This document shows, in pieces, positions 8,504 through 17,573 of a stretch of DNA of 64,000 nucleotides; position 1 is the stretch's first letter, and each line of letters begins with the position of its first letter. The DNA is from Cupriavidus basilensis (GTDB taxonomy: Bacteria > Pseudomonadota > Gammaproteobacteria > Burkholderiales > Burkholderiaceae), in NCBI RefSeq assembly GCF_000876015.1, contig NZ_BBQM01000010.1, positions 55,362 to 119,361 of the forward strand, given 5' to 3'. The position numbers and the translations under genes are program-made. The notes under the pieces were generated by a model. That model did not search any database. It saw only the letters and a program-made list of their open reading frames with translations, and was not told where the DNA came from.

Positions 8504-10105
8504 TCATCCGGCCGGCTTGCCGCCCGCGTCGTCGGGAATCGCCTCCGCCTCGGATTTTGTATCCGCCTCGCCCGGACCGCCGTCCGGGCGTTTTTCCTTC
8601 ACCACCGCGTAACGCGCCAGCGTCTCCCTGCGCGCCACGTCGTGCTGCACGAGCGGGCGCGGGTAGTCCTCGCCGAGCTTCACGCCGGCGGCGGCCAGCA
8701 CGTCGTCGGGCGCGGTCCACGGGGCGTGGACGTACTTGTCCGGCAGCCGCGCCAGTTGCGGCAGGTACTTGCGGATGAAGCGCCCCTGCGGATCGAACTT
8801 CTGCGACTGCGTGACCGGGTTGAAGATGCGGAAGTAGGGCTGCGCGTCGCAGCCGGTCGAGGCCGCCCACTGCCAGCCGCCGTTGTTGGCGGCCAGGTCG
8901 AAGTCGTTGAGCTGGTCGGCGAAATACTGCTCGCCGCGCCGCCAGTCCACGCCGAGGTCCTTGACCAGGAAACTGGCCGCCACCATGCGCAGGCGGTTGT
9001 GCATGTAGCCGCTCTGCCGGATCTGCAGCATGGCCGCGTCCACCAGCGGATAGCCGGTGCGGGCGTCGCGCCAGGCCTGGAAATAGCGCTCGCCGGTGTC
9101 GCCGTCCACCCAGCGGATGGCGTCGTAGGCCACATGGAACGCCTGCCCGGCGGCCACGCGCGGATGGTGGTGCAGGATCATGAAATAGAAGTCGCGCCAG
9201 ATCAGCTCCGACAGCCACGTCGCCGCGCCCGCGCTGTCGGCGCCGCCGCGCAGCACCGCCTCGTGGGCCGCGCGCGCCAGCGTGCGGATCGAGAGCGTGC
9301 CGAAGCGCAGGTGCACCGACAGGTAGCTCGGTCCGCGCAGCGCGGGAAAGTCGCGCCGCCGGGCGTAGTCGCCCATGCGCGCGAGGAAGTCGCCGAGCAG
9401 CGCGTGGGCGCCGGCGCTGCCCGCCGGCATGGCGATCTCGGCCAGGTTGGACGGCGCGAAACCCAGCGCGTGCAGCGTGGGCAGCGCCCGCGCGTGGGCC
9501 CTGGGGACCGGGGCGAGCGCCGGCAGGTAAGGCTCGACCGGGTAGGGCTTGAGGTCGAACGGCAGCAGCGCCTTGAGCCAGGCGTTCTTGTACGGCGTGA
9601 ACACCGAGAACGGCGTGCCCTGGCCGGTCAGGATCTCGTCGCGCTCGAAGACTGCCTGGTCCTTGAAGGTGAAGAAGGCGCGCGATGCCGCCGCCAGCGC
9701 CTGGCCGACGTCGGCATCGCGCGCCTGCGCGGCGGGCTCGTAGTCGTGGTTGGCGAAGACCGCCTCCGCGTCCAGTTCGGCGGCCAGCGCGGGGATGGCC
9801 GCGCGCGCCGCGGCGTCGAGCACGATCAGGCCGCCGCCGGCCGCCCTGAGGGCGGCGTCCAGCGGCGCCAGCGAGGCGAGGATGAACTCCACGCGGCGGT
9901 CGGCGGCAAGGCCGCGCGCGCGCAGCGCGGCGAGGATCTCGCGGTCGAACACGAACGCGCACCACACCCGGCGGCAGTGCTTGAGGGCATAATGCAGCGC
10001 CGCGTGATCGTCGGCGCGCAGGTCGCGCCGGAACCAGACCAGGCCGCGTTCGAAGCGCCGGTCGATCCGGTAGGGCTGGCGCGTGCCGGCGGGCGGGGTG
10101 GGCAA
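8504..10105 (-). CDS. phrB: deoxyribodipyrimidine photolyase (class I CPD photolyase)
   Basis: The 533-residue flavoprotein repairs cyclobutane pyrimidine dimers with blue light. The N-terminal Rossmann antenna domain begins LVWFRRDLRADDHAAL. The C-terminal FAD domain shows SYLSVHLRFGTLS, RTGYPLVDAAM, GYMHNRLRM, GEQYFADQLNDFDLAANNGG and FNPVTQSQKFDP, and looks complete. The only start in phase that keeps the N-terminus is a TTG at 10105, preceded by GAGGAACG at good spacing. The last ~35 residues (PDGGPGEADTKSEAE region) are a polar extension beyond the domain and overlap the hem-operon terminator. Confidence 0.95.
   Translation of the reverse strand: MPTPPAGTRQPYRIDRRFERGLVWFRRDLRADDHAALHYALKHCRRVWCAFVFDREILAALRARGLAADRRVEFILASLAPLDAALRAAGGGLIVLDAAARAAIPALAAELDAEAVFANHDYEPAAQARDADVGQALAAASRAFFTFKDQAVFERDEILTGQGTPFSVFTPYKNAWLKALLPFDLKPYPVEPYLPALAPVPRAHARALPTLHALGFAPSNLAEIAMPAGSAGAHALLGDFLARMGDYARRRDFPALRGPSYLSVHLRFGTLSIRTLARAAHEAVLRGGADSAGAATWLSELIWRDFYFMILHHHPRVAAGQAFHVAYDAIRWVDGDTGERYFQAWRDARTGYPLVDAAMLQIRQSGYMHNRLRMVAASFLVKDLGVDWRRGEQYFADQLNDFDLAANNGGWQWAASTGCDAQPYFRIFNPVTQSQKFDPQGRFIRKYLPQLARLPDKYVHAPWTAPDDVLAAAGVKLGEDYPRPLVQHDVARRETLARYAVVKEKRPDGGPGEADTKSEAEAIPDDAGGKPAG
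8569..8595 (+). terminator. intrinsic terminator of the hem operon, inside phrB coding sequence
   Basis: CGCCCGGAC-CGCC-GTCCGGGCG forms a perfect 9-bp stem with a 4-base loop, followed at once by TTTTT on the plus strand. It sits about 90 bases after the hemY stop and is therefore well placed to end hemC-hemDX-hemY transcripts. It lies within the 3' end of convergent phrB, where it encodes part of that protein's C-terminal tail. Confidence 0.8.
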
Positions 10106-10240
10106 GATCGGCGTTCCTCGGGATTGAAGCCTGCTACCCTAGCACACGGGCGGCCGGAGGCCGCGCCGCGGCGCCGGTTTTGCATGCCGGTGCATATACT
10201 TCCCGATTTTTCCAGCATTCCAGACAGCAAGAAGCAAGAC

Positions 10241-10954
10241 ATGGCCACCACACTCGACCGCATCCTCCAATCGCAAGGCTTCGGCACCCGCCGCTACTGC
10301 GGCGACCTGATCGGCGCCGGCCTGGTCGAGGTCGACGGCGTGCTGTGCGAGGACCCGCGCGCGCAGTTCGAGATCGACGGGCTGCGCCTGACCGTGGACG
10401 GCGAGGAATGGATCGGCCACACCAAGGCCTACCTGATGCTCAACAAGCCGGTCGGCTACGAGTGCTCGCAGCGCCCGCGCCACCATCCCAGCGTGTACAA
10501 CCTGCTGCCGGTGCCGCTGCGCCAGCGCGAGGTGCAGGCGGTGGGCCGGCTCGACCAGGACACCACCGGGCTGCTGCTGCTGTCGGACGACGGCCAGTTC
10601 ATCCACGCCCAGACCTCGCCCAAGAAGAAGGTGCCCAAGGTCTACGAGGTGACGACCGCCGAGCCCGTCACGCAGGCCCAGGTCGACGCGCTGTTGGCCG
10701 GCGTGCAACTGGAGGACGAGCCGGCGCCGCTTGCCGCCGTGGCCTGCGAGGCCACCGGCGAGCGCGGCCTGCGCCTGACCTTGTCGGAGGGCAAGTACCA
10801 TCAGGTCAAGCGCATGGTGGCGGCGGCCGGCAACCACGTGGAGGCGCTGCACCGCAGCGCCATCGGCGGGCTGGTGCTGGAGCCGGCACTGGCGCCGGGC
10901 GAATGGCGCTGGCTCACGCCGGACGACCTCGCCGCGCTGGCGCGCAAGGAGTAG
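10241..10954 (+). CDS. rsuA: 16S rRNA pseudouridine(516) synthase
   Basis: The 237-residue protein has an N-terminal S4 RNA-binding domain (LDRILQSQGFGTRRYC) and a pseudouridine synthase domain with the catalytic motif GRLDQDTTGLLLLSDDG. KKVPKVYEV and KYHQVKRM are also RsuA-family features. It isomerises a uridine of 16S rRNA in the cytoplasm. E. coli RsuA is about 231 residues, a good fit. I chose the ATG at 10241 because the S4 domain starts just after it; an in-frame ATG at 10184 would add 19 residues unlike the family. The gene is monocistronic in appearance, followed by a hairpin. Confidence 0.92.
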   Translation: MATTLDRILQSQGFGTRRYCGDLIGAGLVEVDGVLCEDPRAQFEIDGLRLTVDGEEWIGHTKAYLMLNKPVGYECSQRPRHHPSVYNLLPVPLRQREVQAVGRLDQDTTGLLLLSDDGQFIHAQTSPKKKVPKVYEVTTAEPVTQAQVDALLAGVQLEDEPAPLAAVACEATGERGLRLTLSEGKYHQVKRMVAAAGNHVEALHRSAIGGLVLEPALAPGEWRWLTPDDLAALARKE

Positions 10955-10974
10955 GGCGCGCGGCAACGCGCGCC
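10955..10974 (+). terminator. GC hairpin just after rsuA
   Basis: GGCGCGCG-GCAA-CGCGCGCC is a perfect 8-bp stem closed by a GNRA tetraloop, starting right after the rsuA stop. There is no T-tract after it, so it may act as a 3'-end stabiliser or a pause rather than a true intrinsic terminator. Confidence 0.45.
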
Positions 10975-11057
10975 GGGGCCGGAAGGGTGTTCATGTTGCA
11001 GTGCGGCATGGGCGAATCTTTTCCGGACGGACGGCTTTGATTTGATAAAATGCAGGG

Positions 11058-11630
11058 ATGGCGACGCTGGAAGCCCCAATCAATCTCACCAATCAGTTCC
11101 TGATTGCCATGCCCGGCATGGCAGACCCGACCTTTTCGGGTTCCGTCGTCTATTTGTGCGAGCACAACGACCGCGGCGCGCTGGGCCTGGTGATCAACCG
11201 GCCTATCGACATCGACATGGCCACGCTGTTCGACAAGATCGACCTCAAGCTCGAGATCCAGCCGGTGGCGCAGCAGCCCGTGTATTTCGGCGGTCCGGTG
11301 CAGACCGAGCGCGGTTTCGTGCTGCATGATCCGGTCGGCATCTACGTCTCGTCGCTGGCGGTGCCCGGCGGGCTCGAGATGACCACCTCCAAGGACGTGC
11401 TCGAAGCCGTCGCCAACGGCAGCGGCCCGCACCGCTTCCTGCTCACGCTCGGCTATGCCGGCTGGGGCGCCGGGCAGCTCGAGGACGAGCTCAGCCGCAA
11501 CGGCTGGCTGACGGTCCAGGCCGATCCCGAGATCATCTTCAGCGTGCCGCCCGAAGAACGCTTCGCCGCCGCCATCCGCCTGCTGGGCATCGACTTCACC
11601 ATGCTCTCGGGCGAGGCCGGGCATGCCTGA
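11058..11630 (+). CDS. algH: AlgH/YqgE family protein (UPF0301)
   Basis: The 190-residue protein has the family signature [18 protein letters not shown] and [18 protein letters not shown]. In Pseudomonas the homologue AlgH affects alginate and other regulation, but the molecular function is not established. It overlaps ruvX by 8 bases, and the pair algH-ruvX is widely conserved. GATAAAAT at 11044-11051 resembles a -10 box directly before the ATG, so transcription of the algH-ruvX-pyrR group may start here with a very short leader. Confidence 0.92.
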   Translation: MATLEAPINLTNQFLIAMPGMADPTFSGSVVYLCEHNDRGALGLVINRPIDIDMATLFDKIDLKLEIQPVAQQPVYFGGPVQTERGFVLHDPVGIYVSSLAVPGGLEMTTSKDVLEAVANGSGPHRFLLTLGYAGWGAGQLEDELSRNGWLTVQADPEIIFSVPPEERFAAAIRLLGIDFTMLSGEAGHA

Positions 11631-12063
11631 GGGCGCAGCGGCGTCCACGCCGCCAGGCCCGCTGCCCGCCGACGGCACCGTCCTCGCCTTCGACTACGGC
11701 GAGAAGAAGATCGGCGTGGCGCTCGGCAACTTCATCACGCGCGAGGCGCGCCCGCTCGTCATCCTGCCCAATCCCACCGTGGAAGCCCGCTTCGAGGCGG
11801 TGGCCGCGCTCGTGAGGGAATGGGCGCCGGTGCGGTTCGTGGTGGGCATGCCGGTCAACCCGGACGGCGGCGAGCAGCCTTCCATGCGCCTCGCCCGCCG
11901 CTTCGGCAACCAGCTCAACGGCCGCTTCGGCCTGCCGGTGGAGTGGGTCGACGAACGCTACACCTCGCGCCTGGCCCAGATGGCCGGCTACCGGCCCGGC
12001 GAGCTCGATGCCGAGGCCGCCCGCCTTATCCTGCAACAGTACTTCGACCAGCATCCCCTATGA
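11623..12063 (+). CDS. ruvX: putative pre-16S rRNA nuclease / Holliday-junction resolvase-like protein
   Basis: The 146-residue YqgF protein has an RNase H-like fold. Metal-site motifs visible are [16 protein letters not shown] (first Asp), [14 protein letters not shown] and EWVDERYTS. The family is implicated in trimming the 5' end of 16S rRNA precursor in E. coli. It starts within the end of algH, and its TGA overlaps the pyrR ATG (ATGA), pointing to translational coupling through algH-ruvX-pyrR. The first ~20 residues are an Ala/Pro-rich lead before the conserved domain. Confidence 0.92.
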   Translation: MPEGAAASTPPGPLPADGTVLAFDYGEKKIGVALGNFITREARPLVILPNPTVEARFEAVAALVREWAPVRFVVGMPVNPDGGEQPSMRLARRFGNQLNGRFGLPVEWVDERYTSRLAQMAGYRPGELDAEAARLILQQYFDQHPL

Positions 12064-12587
12064 CCCAGACTTCCTCTCCAGACGCCGAGGCGCTCTATCG
12101 CACGCTGCGCGACCAGGTGCAGGCCGCGCTGCCTGACGCCGAGCGCGCGCAATGGTCGGTGGCCGGCATCCATTCCGGTGGCGCCTGGATCGCCGAGCGG
12201 CTGGCCGCCGACCTGCATCTGGCCGGCCACGGGGTCATCAACGTCGCCTTCCACCGCGACGACTACGCCAAGAAGGGCCTGCACAGCCAGGCCCAGCCCA
12301 CCACGCTGCCGTTCGACGTGCAGGACCGCAAGATCCTGCTGATCGACGACGTGCTCGCCACGGGCCGCACCATCCGCGCCGCCGTCAACGAACTGTTCGA
12401 CTACGGCCGCCCGGCCCGCGTGGCGCTGGCCGTGCTGGCCGACCGCGGCGGGCGCGAGCTGCCGGCCGCGGCCGACTTCGTCGCCGCGCACGTCGAGCTG
12501 CCGCCCGGCACCACGCTGGTGCTGTCGCACGAGGGCAGCGGCGCCGGCATGCGTTTCGCCTTCGCCGTCGAGGCCACCGGCAACTGA
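12060..12587 (+). CDS. pyrR: PyrR, uracil phosphoribosyltransferase / pyrimidine regulator homologue
   Basis: The 175-residue type I phosphoribosyltransferase has the PRPP-binding loop [17 protein letters not shown] and the family feature [11 protein letters not shown]. In Gram-positive bacteria PyrR binds pyr mRNA leaders to cause attenuation; in Gram-negatives it mostly has UPRTase activity and an uncertain regulatory role. It precedes pyrB by about 130 bases. I see no PyrR-type antiterminator in that gap, so RNA-binding regulation is not supported here. The start ATG overlaps the ruvX stop. Confidence 0.9.
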   Translation: MTQTSSPDAEALYRTLRDQVQAALPDAERAQWSVAGIHSGGAWIAERLAADLHLAGHGVINVAFHRDDYAKKGLHSQAQPTTLPFDVQDRKILLIDDVLATGRTIRAAVNELFDYGRPARVALAVLADRGGRELPAAADFVAAHVELPPGTTLVLSHEGSGAGMRFAFAVEATGN

Positions 12588-12716
12588 GGCCGGCGCATGG
12601 CCGGGCCAGGCGCGCGCGGGCGGATGCCCGCCACGCCGGGCCGGCCTGCAAGCTCAGCAACGAACCAGACCGCTCCAGACCAGCCAATCGCCGCCGCCCG
12701 GCTCTCTTCCACTGCC

Positions 12717-13688
12717 ATGATCAAGACGTTCCGCAACCCGCAACTGACCAAGAACGGCGAGCTCAAGCACCTGCTGTCGATCGAAGGCCTGTCGCGCGAG
12801 ATGATCGCGCACATCCTCGACACGGCCAGCCAGTTCGTCTCGCTGTCCGATTCCGACCGCGACGTCAAAAAGGTGCCCTTGCTGCGCGGCAAGAGCGTGT
12901 TCAACCTGTTCTTCGAGAACTCCACGCGCACCCGCACCACCTTCGAGATCGCCGCCAAGCGGCTCTCGGCCGACGTGCTCAACCTGAACATCAACGCGTC
13001 CTCGACCAGCAAGGGCGAGTCGCTGCTCGACACCATCAACAACCTGTCGGCGATGTCGGCCGACATGTTCGTGGTGCGCCACGCCAGCTCCGGCGCGCCC
13101 TACCTGATCGCCGAGCACGTCGCGCCGCACGTGCACGTGATCAACGCCGGCGACGGCCGCCACGCGCACCCCACCCAGGGGCTGCTCGACATGTACACGA
13201 TCCGCCATTACAAGCAGGACTTCACCAAGCTCACGGTGGCCATCGTGGGCGACATCCTGCACTCGCGCGTGGCGCGCTCCGACATCCACGCGCTGACCAC
13301 GCTGGGCGTGCCCGAAGTGCGCGCGATCGGCCCGCGCACGCTGCTGCCGTCCGGCCTGGAGCAGATGGGCGTGCGCGTGTTCCACAACATGGAAGAAGGG
13401 CTCAAGGGCGTCGACGTGGTCATCATGCTGCGCCTGCAGAACGAACGCATGAGCGGCGCGCTGCTGCCGTCGGCGCAGGAATACTTCAAGGCCTACGGCC
13501 TCACGCCCGAGCGGCTGGCGCTGGCCAGGCCCGACGCCATCGTGATGCACCCCGGCCCGATGAACCGCGGCGTGGAGATCGACTCCGCCGTGGCCGACGG
13601 GCCGCAGTCCGTGATCCTCAACCAGGTGACCTTCGGCATCGCCGTGCGCATGGCGGTGATGGGGATCGTGGCCGGGAACCACGACTGA
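12717..13688 (+). CDS. pyrB: aspartate carbamoyltransferase, catalytic chain
   Basis: The 323-residue enzyme condenses carbamoyl phosphate with aspartate, the committed step of pyrimidine synthesis. Motifs are [13 protein letters not shown] (carbamoyl-phosphate binding), [13 protein letters not shown] and [13 protein letters not shown]. The ATG at 12717 begins [10 protein letters not shown], which matches the family; the longer frame from 12597 adds 40 residues of low-complexity sequence. No pyrI regulatory chain is present. Instead it is followed 58 bases later by an inactive dihydroorotase homologue, the arrangement of class A ATCases in which PyrC' is a structural partner of PyrB. Confidence 0.96.
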   Translation: MIKTFRNPQLTKNGELKHLLSIEGLSREMIAHILDTASQFVSLSDSDRDVKKVPLLRGKSVFNLFFENSTRTRTTFEIAAKRLSADVLNLNINASSTSKGESLLDTINNLSAMSADMFVVRHASSGAPYLIAEHVAPHVHVINAGDGRHAHPTQGLLDMYTIRHYKQDFTKLTVAIVGDILHSRVARSDIHALTTLGVPEVRAIGPRTLLPSGLEQMGVRVFHNMEEGLKGVDVVIMLRLQNERMSGALLPSAQEYFKAYGLTPERLALARPDAIVMHPGPMNRGVEIDSAVADGPQSVILNQVTFGIAVRMAVMGIVAGNHD

Positions 13689-13746
13689 CCGCGACCGCAC
13701 TCCAGCGCCACAGCCAGAACAACCGCAACAAGCCAAGCGACACGAT

Positions 13747-15021
13747 ATGAAGATCCACATCAAAGGCGGCCGCCTGATCGACCCGGCCGCGAACGTCGAT
13801 GCGCAGCAAGACCTCTACATTGCCGCCGGCAAGGTCGTCGGCGTCGGCAGCGCGCCGGCGGACTTCCACGCCAACAAGACCATCGACGCCAGCGGGCTGG
13901 TCGTCTGCCCCGGCCTGGTCGACCTCTCCGCGCGCCTGCGCGAGCCCGGCTACGAATACAAGGCCACGCTCGAATCCGAGGTGGCCGCCGCCACCGCCGG
14001 CGGCGTCACCAGCCTGGTCTGCCCGCCCGACACCGATCCGGTGCTCGACGAGCCCGGCCTGGTGGAAATGCTCAAGTTCCGCGCCCGCACGCTCAACCAG
14101 ACCCACGTCTATCCGCTCGGCGCGCTCACGCTCGGCCTCAAGGGCGAAACGCTGACCGAGATGTCGCAGCTCACCGAGGCCGGCTGCATCGGCTTCTCGC
14201 AGGCCGAAGCCCCGATCCGCGACACCCGCGTGCTGCTGCGCGCGCTGCAATACGCGCAGACCTTCGGCTTCACCGTGTGGCTGCGCCCTGAGGATCCCTA
14301 TCTCGGCGGCGGCGTGGCCGCCAGCGGCGCGGTGGCCTCGCGCCTCGGCCTGTCCGGCGTGTCCGTGATCGCCGAGACCGTGCGCCTGCACACCATCTTC
14401 GAACTCATGCGCAGCACCGGCGCGCGCGTGCACCTGTGCCGCCTGTCCTCCGCCGCCGGCATCGAGCTGGTGCGCCAGGCCAAGCGCGAAGGCCTGGCCG
14501 TGACCTGCGACGTCAACATCCATCACGTCTCGCTGACCGACATGGACATCGGCTACTTCAACTCGCAGATGCGCTTCTCGCCGCCGCTGCGCGGCAGCCG
14601 CGACCGCGACGCCATCATCGCCGGGCTGATCGACGGCACCATCGACGCGCTGTGCTCCGACCACACCCCGGTGGACGACGACGAAAAGCTGCTGCCCTTC
14701 GCCGAAGCCTCGCCCGGCGCCACCGGGCTCGAACTGCTGCTGCCGCTGACGCTGCGCTGGGCCGAGCAGCACAAGGTCCCGCTCGCCAGCGCGCTCGCCC
14801 GCATCACCTCCGAGCCCGCGCGCGTGCTGGGCCTGCCCGCCGGCACGCTGGCCAGCGGCAGCACCGCCGACATCTGCATCTTCCACCCCGCACAGGAATG
14901 GAAGGTCGAGCGGCGCGCGCTCAAGAGCCAGGGCAAGAACTCGCCGTGGCTCGGCTACGACATGCGCGGCCGCGTGCGCGCCACGCTCGTCAGCGGCCAC
15001 GTCGTCCACGAACTGCACTGA
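13747..15021 (+). CDS. pyrC': dihydroorotase-like pseudoenzyme PyrC' (ATCase partner)
   Basis: The 424-residue protein has the amidohydrolase fold of type I dihydroorotases (GGRLIDPAANVD, SDHTPVDDDEK, LGYDMRGRV). The HxH zinc site that normally reads VDLHVHLREPG is VDLSARLREPG here, with Ser61 and Arg63 replacing both histidines. It is therefore unlikely to hydrolyse dihydroorotate. In Pseudomonas such an inactive PyrC' is needed for assembly and activity of the PyrB dodecamer, and the adjacency to pyrB fits that. A catalytic dihydroorotase must lie elsewhere. The inference of inactivity is from sequence only. Confidence 0.9.
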   Translation: MKIHIKGGRLIDPAANVDAQQDLYIAAGKVVGVGSAPADFHANKTIDASGLVVCPGLVDLSARLREPGYEYKATLESEVAAATAGGVTSLVCPPDTDPVLDEPGLVEMLKFRARTLNQTHVYPLGALTLGLKGETLTEMSQLTEAGCIGFSQAEAPIRDTRVLLRALQYAQTFGFTVWLRPEDPYLGGGVAASGAVASRLGLSGVSVIAETVRLHTIFELMRSTGARVHLCRLSSAAGIELVRQAKREGLAVTCDVNIHHVSLTDMDIGYFNSQMRFSPPLRGSRDRDAIIAGLIDGTIDALCSDHTPVDDDEKLLPFAEASPGATGLELLLPLTLRWAEQHKVPLASALARITSEPARVLGLPAGTLASGSTADICIFHPAQEWKVERRALKSQGKNSPWLGYDMRGRVRATLVSGHVVHELH

Positions 15022-15042
15022 CACCGTGCCGGGGAGCCACGC

Positions 15043-15906
15043 ATGACCTGGCTGCGCAAGACCGCGCTGATCCTCCACCTGCTGCGCGGCATCGTCACCT
15101 GCGCGCTGCTGTTCCCGTGGCTGGGCGCCGAGTCCCGGCGCTGGCACATCCGGCGCTGGTCGCGCCGGCTGCTGCGCATCTGCGGCATCACGCTCGAAGT
15201 CCAGGGGCTGGAGCCGGGCGAACTGCCGCCGCGCGGCGCGATGGTGGTGTCCAACCATATCTCCTGGCTGGACATCTACGTCATCAATAGCTGGTACCCG
15301 CCGCGCTTCGTCGCCAAGTCGGAGATCCGCGACTGGCCCGTGATCGGCTGGCTGTGCGGCCACACCGGCACCATCTTCATCGAACGCGCGCGCAAGCGCG
15401 ACGCGCACCGCGTGCTGCACGCCATCACCGACGTGATGCTGCAGGGCGACCTCGTCTGCGTGTTCCCCGAAGGCACCACCACCGACGGCACCAGCGTGCT
15501 GCCGTTTCACGCCAACCTGATGCAGGCGCCGGTTTCCGGCGGCCTGCCGGTGCAGCCGGCCGGGCTGTCCTACCTCGACGCCGCCACCGGACAACCGACC
15601 ACCGCGCCCGCGTACATCGGCGACCTGAGCCTGCTCGACACGCTCAACGCCGTGCTGCGCTCCGGCCCGATCACGGCGCGCCTGAGCTTCGCTCCCGCGC
15701 TGCACGCAACGTCGACCAGCCGCCGCGAACTGGCCGAAGCCGCGCGCGAAGTGGTCAGCCACCTGAGCCAGGGCGCCCGGCAGCACGCCGTGGACGCGGT
15801 CGTGCGGGTCAACAGCGCCAGCGCCGCCGGCCGCGCGGCCGCACCCGCCGACGACCTGCCCGGCCTCGCGGACGACGGCTCGCCCGCGCCGGCTACGTCG
15901 CAATAA
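15043..15906 (+). CDS. plsC: 1-acyl-sn-glycerol-3-phosphate acyltransferase
   Basis: The 287-residue inner-membrane enzyme acylates lysophosphatidic acid at position 2 to give phosphatidic acid. The catalytic HX4D motif is NHISWLD with His72 and Asp77; the acceptor-binding motif is FPEGTTTDGT. An N-terminal hydrophobic segment (LHLLRGIVTCALLFPWLGA) is the expected membrane anchor. The C-terminal ~35 residues are Ala-rich and probably disordered. It follows pyrC' by 21 bases with GGGGAGCC as ribosome site and converges on apaH, with stop codons 10 bases apart. Confidence 0.94.
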   Translation: MTWLRKTALILHLLRGIVTCALLFPWLGAESRRWHIRRWSRRLLRICGITLEVQGLEPGELPPRGAMVVSNHISWLDIYVINSWYPPRFVAKSEIRDWPVIGWLCGHTGTIFIERARKRDAHRVLHAITDVMLQGDLVCVFPEGTTTDGTSVLPFHANLMQAPVSGGLPVQPAGLSYLDAATGQPTTAPAYIGDLSLLDTLNAVLRSGPITARLSFAPALHATSTSRRELAEAAREVVSHLSQGARQHAVDAVVRVNSASAAGRAAAPADDLPGLADDGSPAPATSQ

Positions 15907-15916
15907 ACCGGCTGCG

Positions 15917-16750
15917 CTAGGCCAGCGGGTCGCAGTACTGCGGGCACTCGACCTGCACCAGCGTCCGCCCGGCCGGATCCGCGGCCAGCCGCGCGGCGGT
16001 CAGCTTGCCGCCCCAGACGCAGCCGGTATCCAGCGCCATCAGGTTCGGCCGCATCACCAGCCCGAGCGTGGACCAGTGGCCGCACACCACGGTGGTGTCG
16101 GCCGTGCGGCGGCCCGGGACGTCGAACCACGGCATGACCCCGGCCGGCGCATCGGCAAGCCCCTCCTTGGTTTTCAGGTCCATCACGCCATCCGCGCTGC
16201 AAAAGCGCAGCCGCGTGAGCGCGTTGACGACGACGCGGTGACGCTCGATGCCGCGCAGGCCGTCGCTCCAGCGGTCGGCGCCGTTGCCGAAGATGTCGGC
16301 GAGAAAACCCTGCCAGTTGGCGCCCCGGAGCTGTTCCTCGATCTCCTGGGCAAGCTCCACCGTCTGCGCGGCGGTCCACTGGGGCAATACACCGGCATGG
16401 ACCAGCAGGAAACCCCCCTCGCGGATGGCCAGCGGCCGGTGCCGCAGCCATGTGATCAATTCATCGCAATCCGGCGCGCCAAGCATCTCGTCCAGCGTAT
16501 CGCTGCGCCCGCGCTTGCGCACGCCCGCGGCCACCGCCAGGAAATGGATGTCGTGGTTGCCGAGCACCGATTCGGCGCGCGCGCCGAGGGCGCGCACGGT
16601 GCGCAGCGTCCGCAGGGAAGCGGGGCCGCGGTTGATGAGGTCGCCGACGAAGCGCAGGGTGCTGTCGGTGGGAAGGCGGGAGAGCAGTTCGTCGAACGAA
16701 CCGGCGCAGCCTTGGAGGTCGCCGATGGCGAACTGGTGTGTATCAGGCAT
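15917..16750 (-). CDS. apaH: bis(5'-nucleosyl)-tetraphosphatase, symmetrical
   Basis: The 277-residue metallophosphatase hydrolyses Ap4A to two ADP. Visible motifs are FAIGDLQGC, FVGDLINRGP, VLGNHDIHFLAVAAG, LLVHAGVLP, CGHWSTLG and MALDTGCVWGGKL, all in order, so the enzyme looks complete. I chose the ATG at 16750 (MPDTHQFAIGD); an in-frame ATG at 16759 is also possible, and neither has a strong ribosome site. It marks the left border of the polysaccharide locus. A second, internally deleted copy lies at 23896-24216. Confidence 0.95.
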   Translation of the reverse strand: MPDTHQFAIGDLQGCAGSFDELLSRLPTDSTLRFVGDLINRGPASLRTLRTVRALGARAESVLGNHDIHFLAVAAGVRKRGRSDTLDEMLGAPDCDELITWLRHRPLAIREGGFLLVHAGVLPQWTAAQTVELAQEIEEQLRGANWQGFLADIFGNGADRWSDGLRGIERHRVVVNALTRLRFCSADGVMDLKTKEGLADAPAGVMPWFDVPGRRTADTTVVCGHWSTLGLVMRPNLMALDTGCVWGGKLTAARLAADPAGRTLVQVECPQYCDPLA

Positions 16751-16837
16751 GGATTGCATGGTCGAAATAACGGGCAGGGCCTGGCGACGGTTTGCTCCCG
16801 CGTGAACGGCAAGTTCGGCTGGGCGCGCCCTAGGGTG

Positions 16838-16851
16838 GGATAGAATACCGC
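16838..16851 (+). promoter_or_regulatory. 14-bp element shared by both apaH-rmlB intergenic regions (left copy)
   Basis: GGATAGAATACCGC is identical to 24343-24356, in the same place between the 5' ends of apaH and rmlB. It contains TAGAAT, a plausible -10 for rmlB; the reverse complement contains TATTCT, a possible -10 for apaH. No strong -35 is visible on either side. Conservation while the surrounding spacer has diverged argues for function. Confidence 0.5.
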
Positions 16852-16957
16852 ACACCTTCTCAGCGTGCGTTTCCCGTCCTCTGGATCAGTCGGAGCCGAC
16901 GGGCACTTTGTATTGGCCCGAGAGCCAACTCCATTCCAAGGCAGGGAGCGAAAAAGC

Positions 16958-17533
16958 TTGTCCCATATTCTCGTCACCGGTGGCGCCGGTTTCATCGGCG
17001 CCAATTTTGTCCTCGACTGGCTCGCCCAGCCGAGGGCGGACGGCATCGTTAACGTCGACAAGCTGACCTACGCCGGCAACCTCAAGACGCTGGCCTCGCT
17101 GGAAAATGACAAGCGGCATGTTTTTTCGCGCACCGACATTTGCGACCGGGCCGCACTCGACCGGCTTCTTGCCGAGTATCGACCAAGCGCGGTCGTCCAT
17201 TTTGCCGCGGAAAGCCACGTGGACCGCTCCATTCACGGCCCCGGCGAATTCGTCCAGACCAATATTGTCGGCACTTTCACGCTGCTGGAGTCTGTCCGCG
17301 CCTATTGGGCTGCATTGAAACGCGAAGTGCAGGCGGGCTTCCGCTTCCTGCACATTTCGACCGATGAGGTCTTCGGTTCGCTCGGCGCCGACGATCCGCG
17401 GTTCTCCGAAACCACAGCCTACGCGCCCAACAGCCCGTATTCGGCATCGAAGGCGGCATCCGATCACCTTGTGCGGGCCTATCACCACACGTATGGGCTG
17501 CCTGTTTTGACCACCAATTGTTGCTGTGCTTGA
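16958..17533 (+). pseudogene. rmlB: 3'-truncated dTDP-glucose 4,6-dehydratase (rmlB'), left copy
   Basis: The 191 residues keep the NAD-binding N-terminus ([15 protein letters not shown]), [10 protein letters not shown] with the catalytic Thr-Asp-Glu, and the [11 protein letters not shown]yr-Lys pair. The frame then stops right after VLTTNC with CCA and a TGA. The intact copy at 24465 continues [13 protein letters not shown] at this point for another ~165 residues, so the sugar-binding C-terminal part is lost here. Both copies use a TTG start after the same GGCAGGGAG. By eye there are about 30 differences in 188 aligned residues, so this is a diverged homologue and not a recent duplicate. Likely inactive. 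Confidence 0.88.
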
Positions 17534-17573
17534 AAGTGCGGCCAGGACTGACTACCAAGAACACAAGACATTC

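Noticed and set aside
13618..15903. 761-residue minus-strand frame opposite pyrC' and plsC
   Set aside because: Shadow of well-conserved genes; composition is typical of antisense to GC-rich codons.
16801..17000. JUMPstart/ops element for RfaH in front of the O-antigen genes
   Set aside because: I looked for GGCGGTAG-type sequence in both rmlB leaders and found none.
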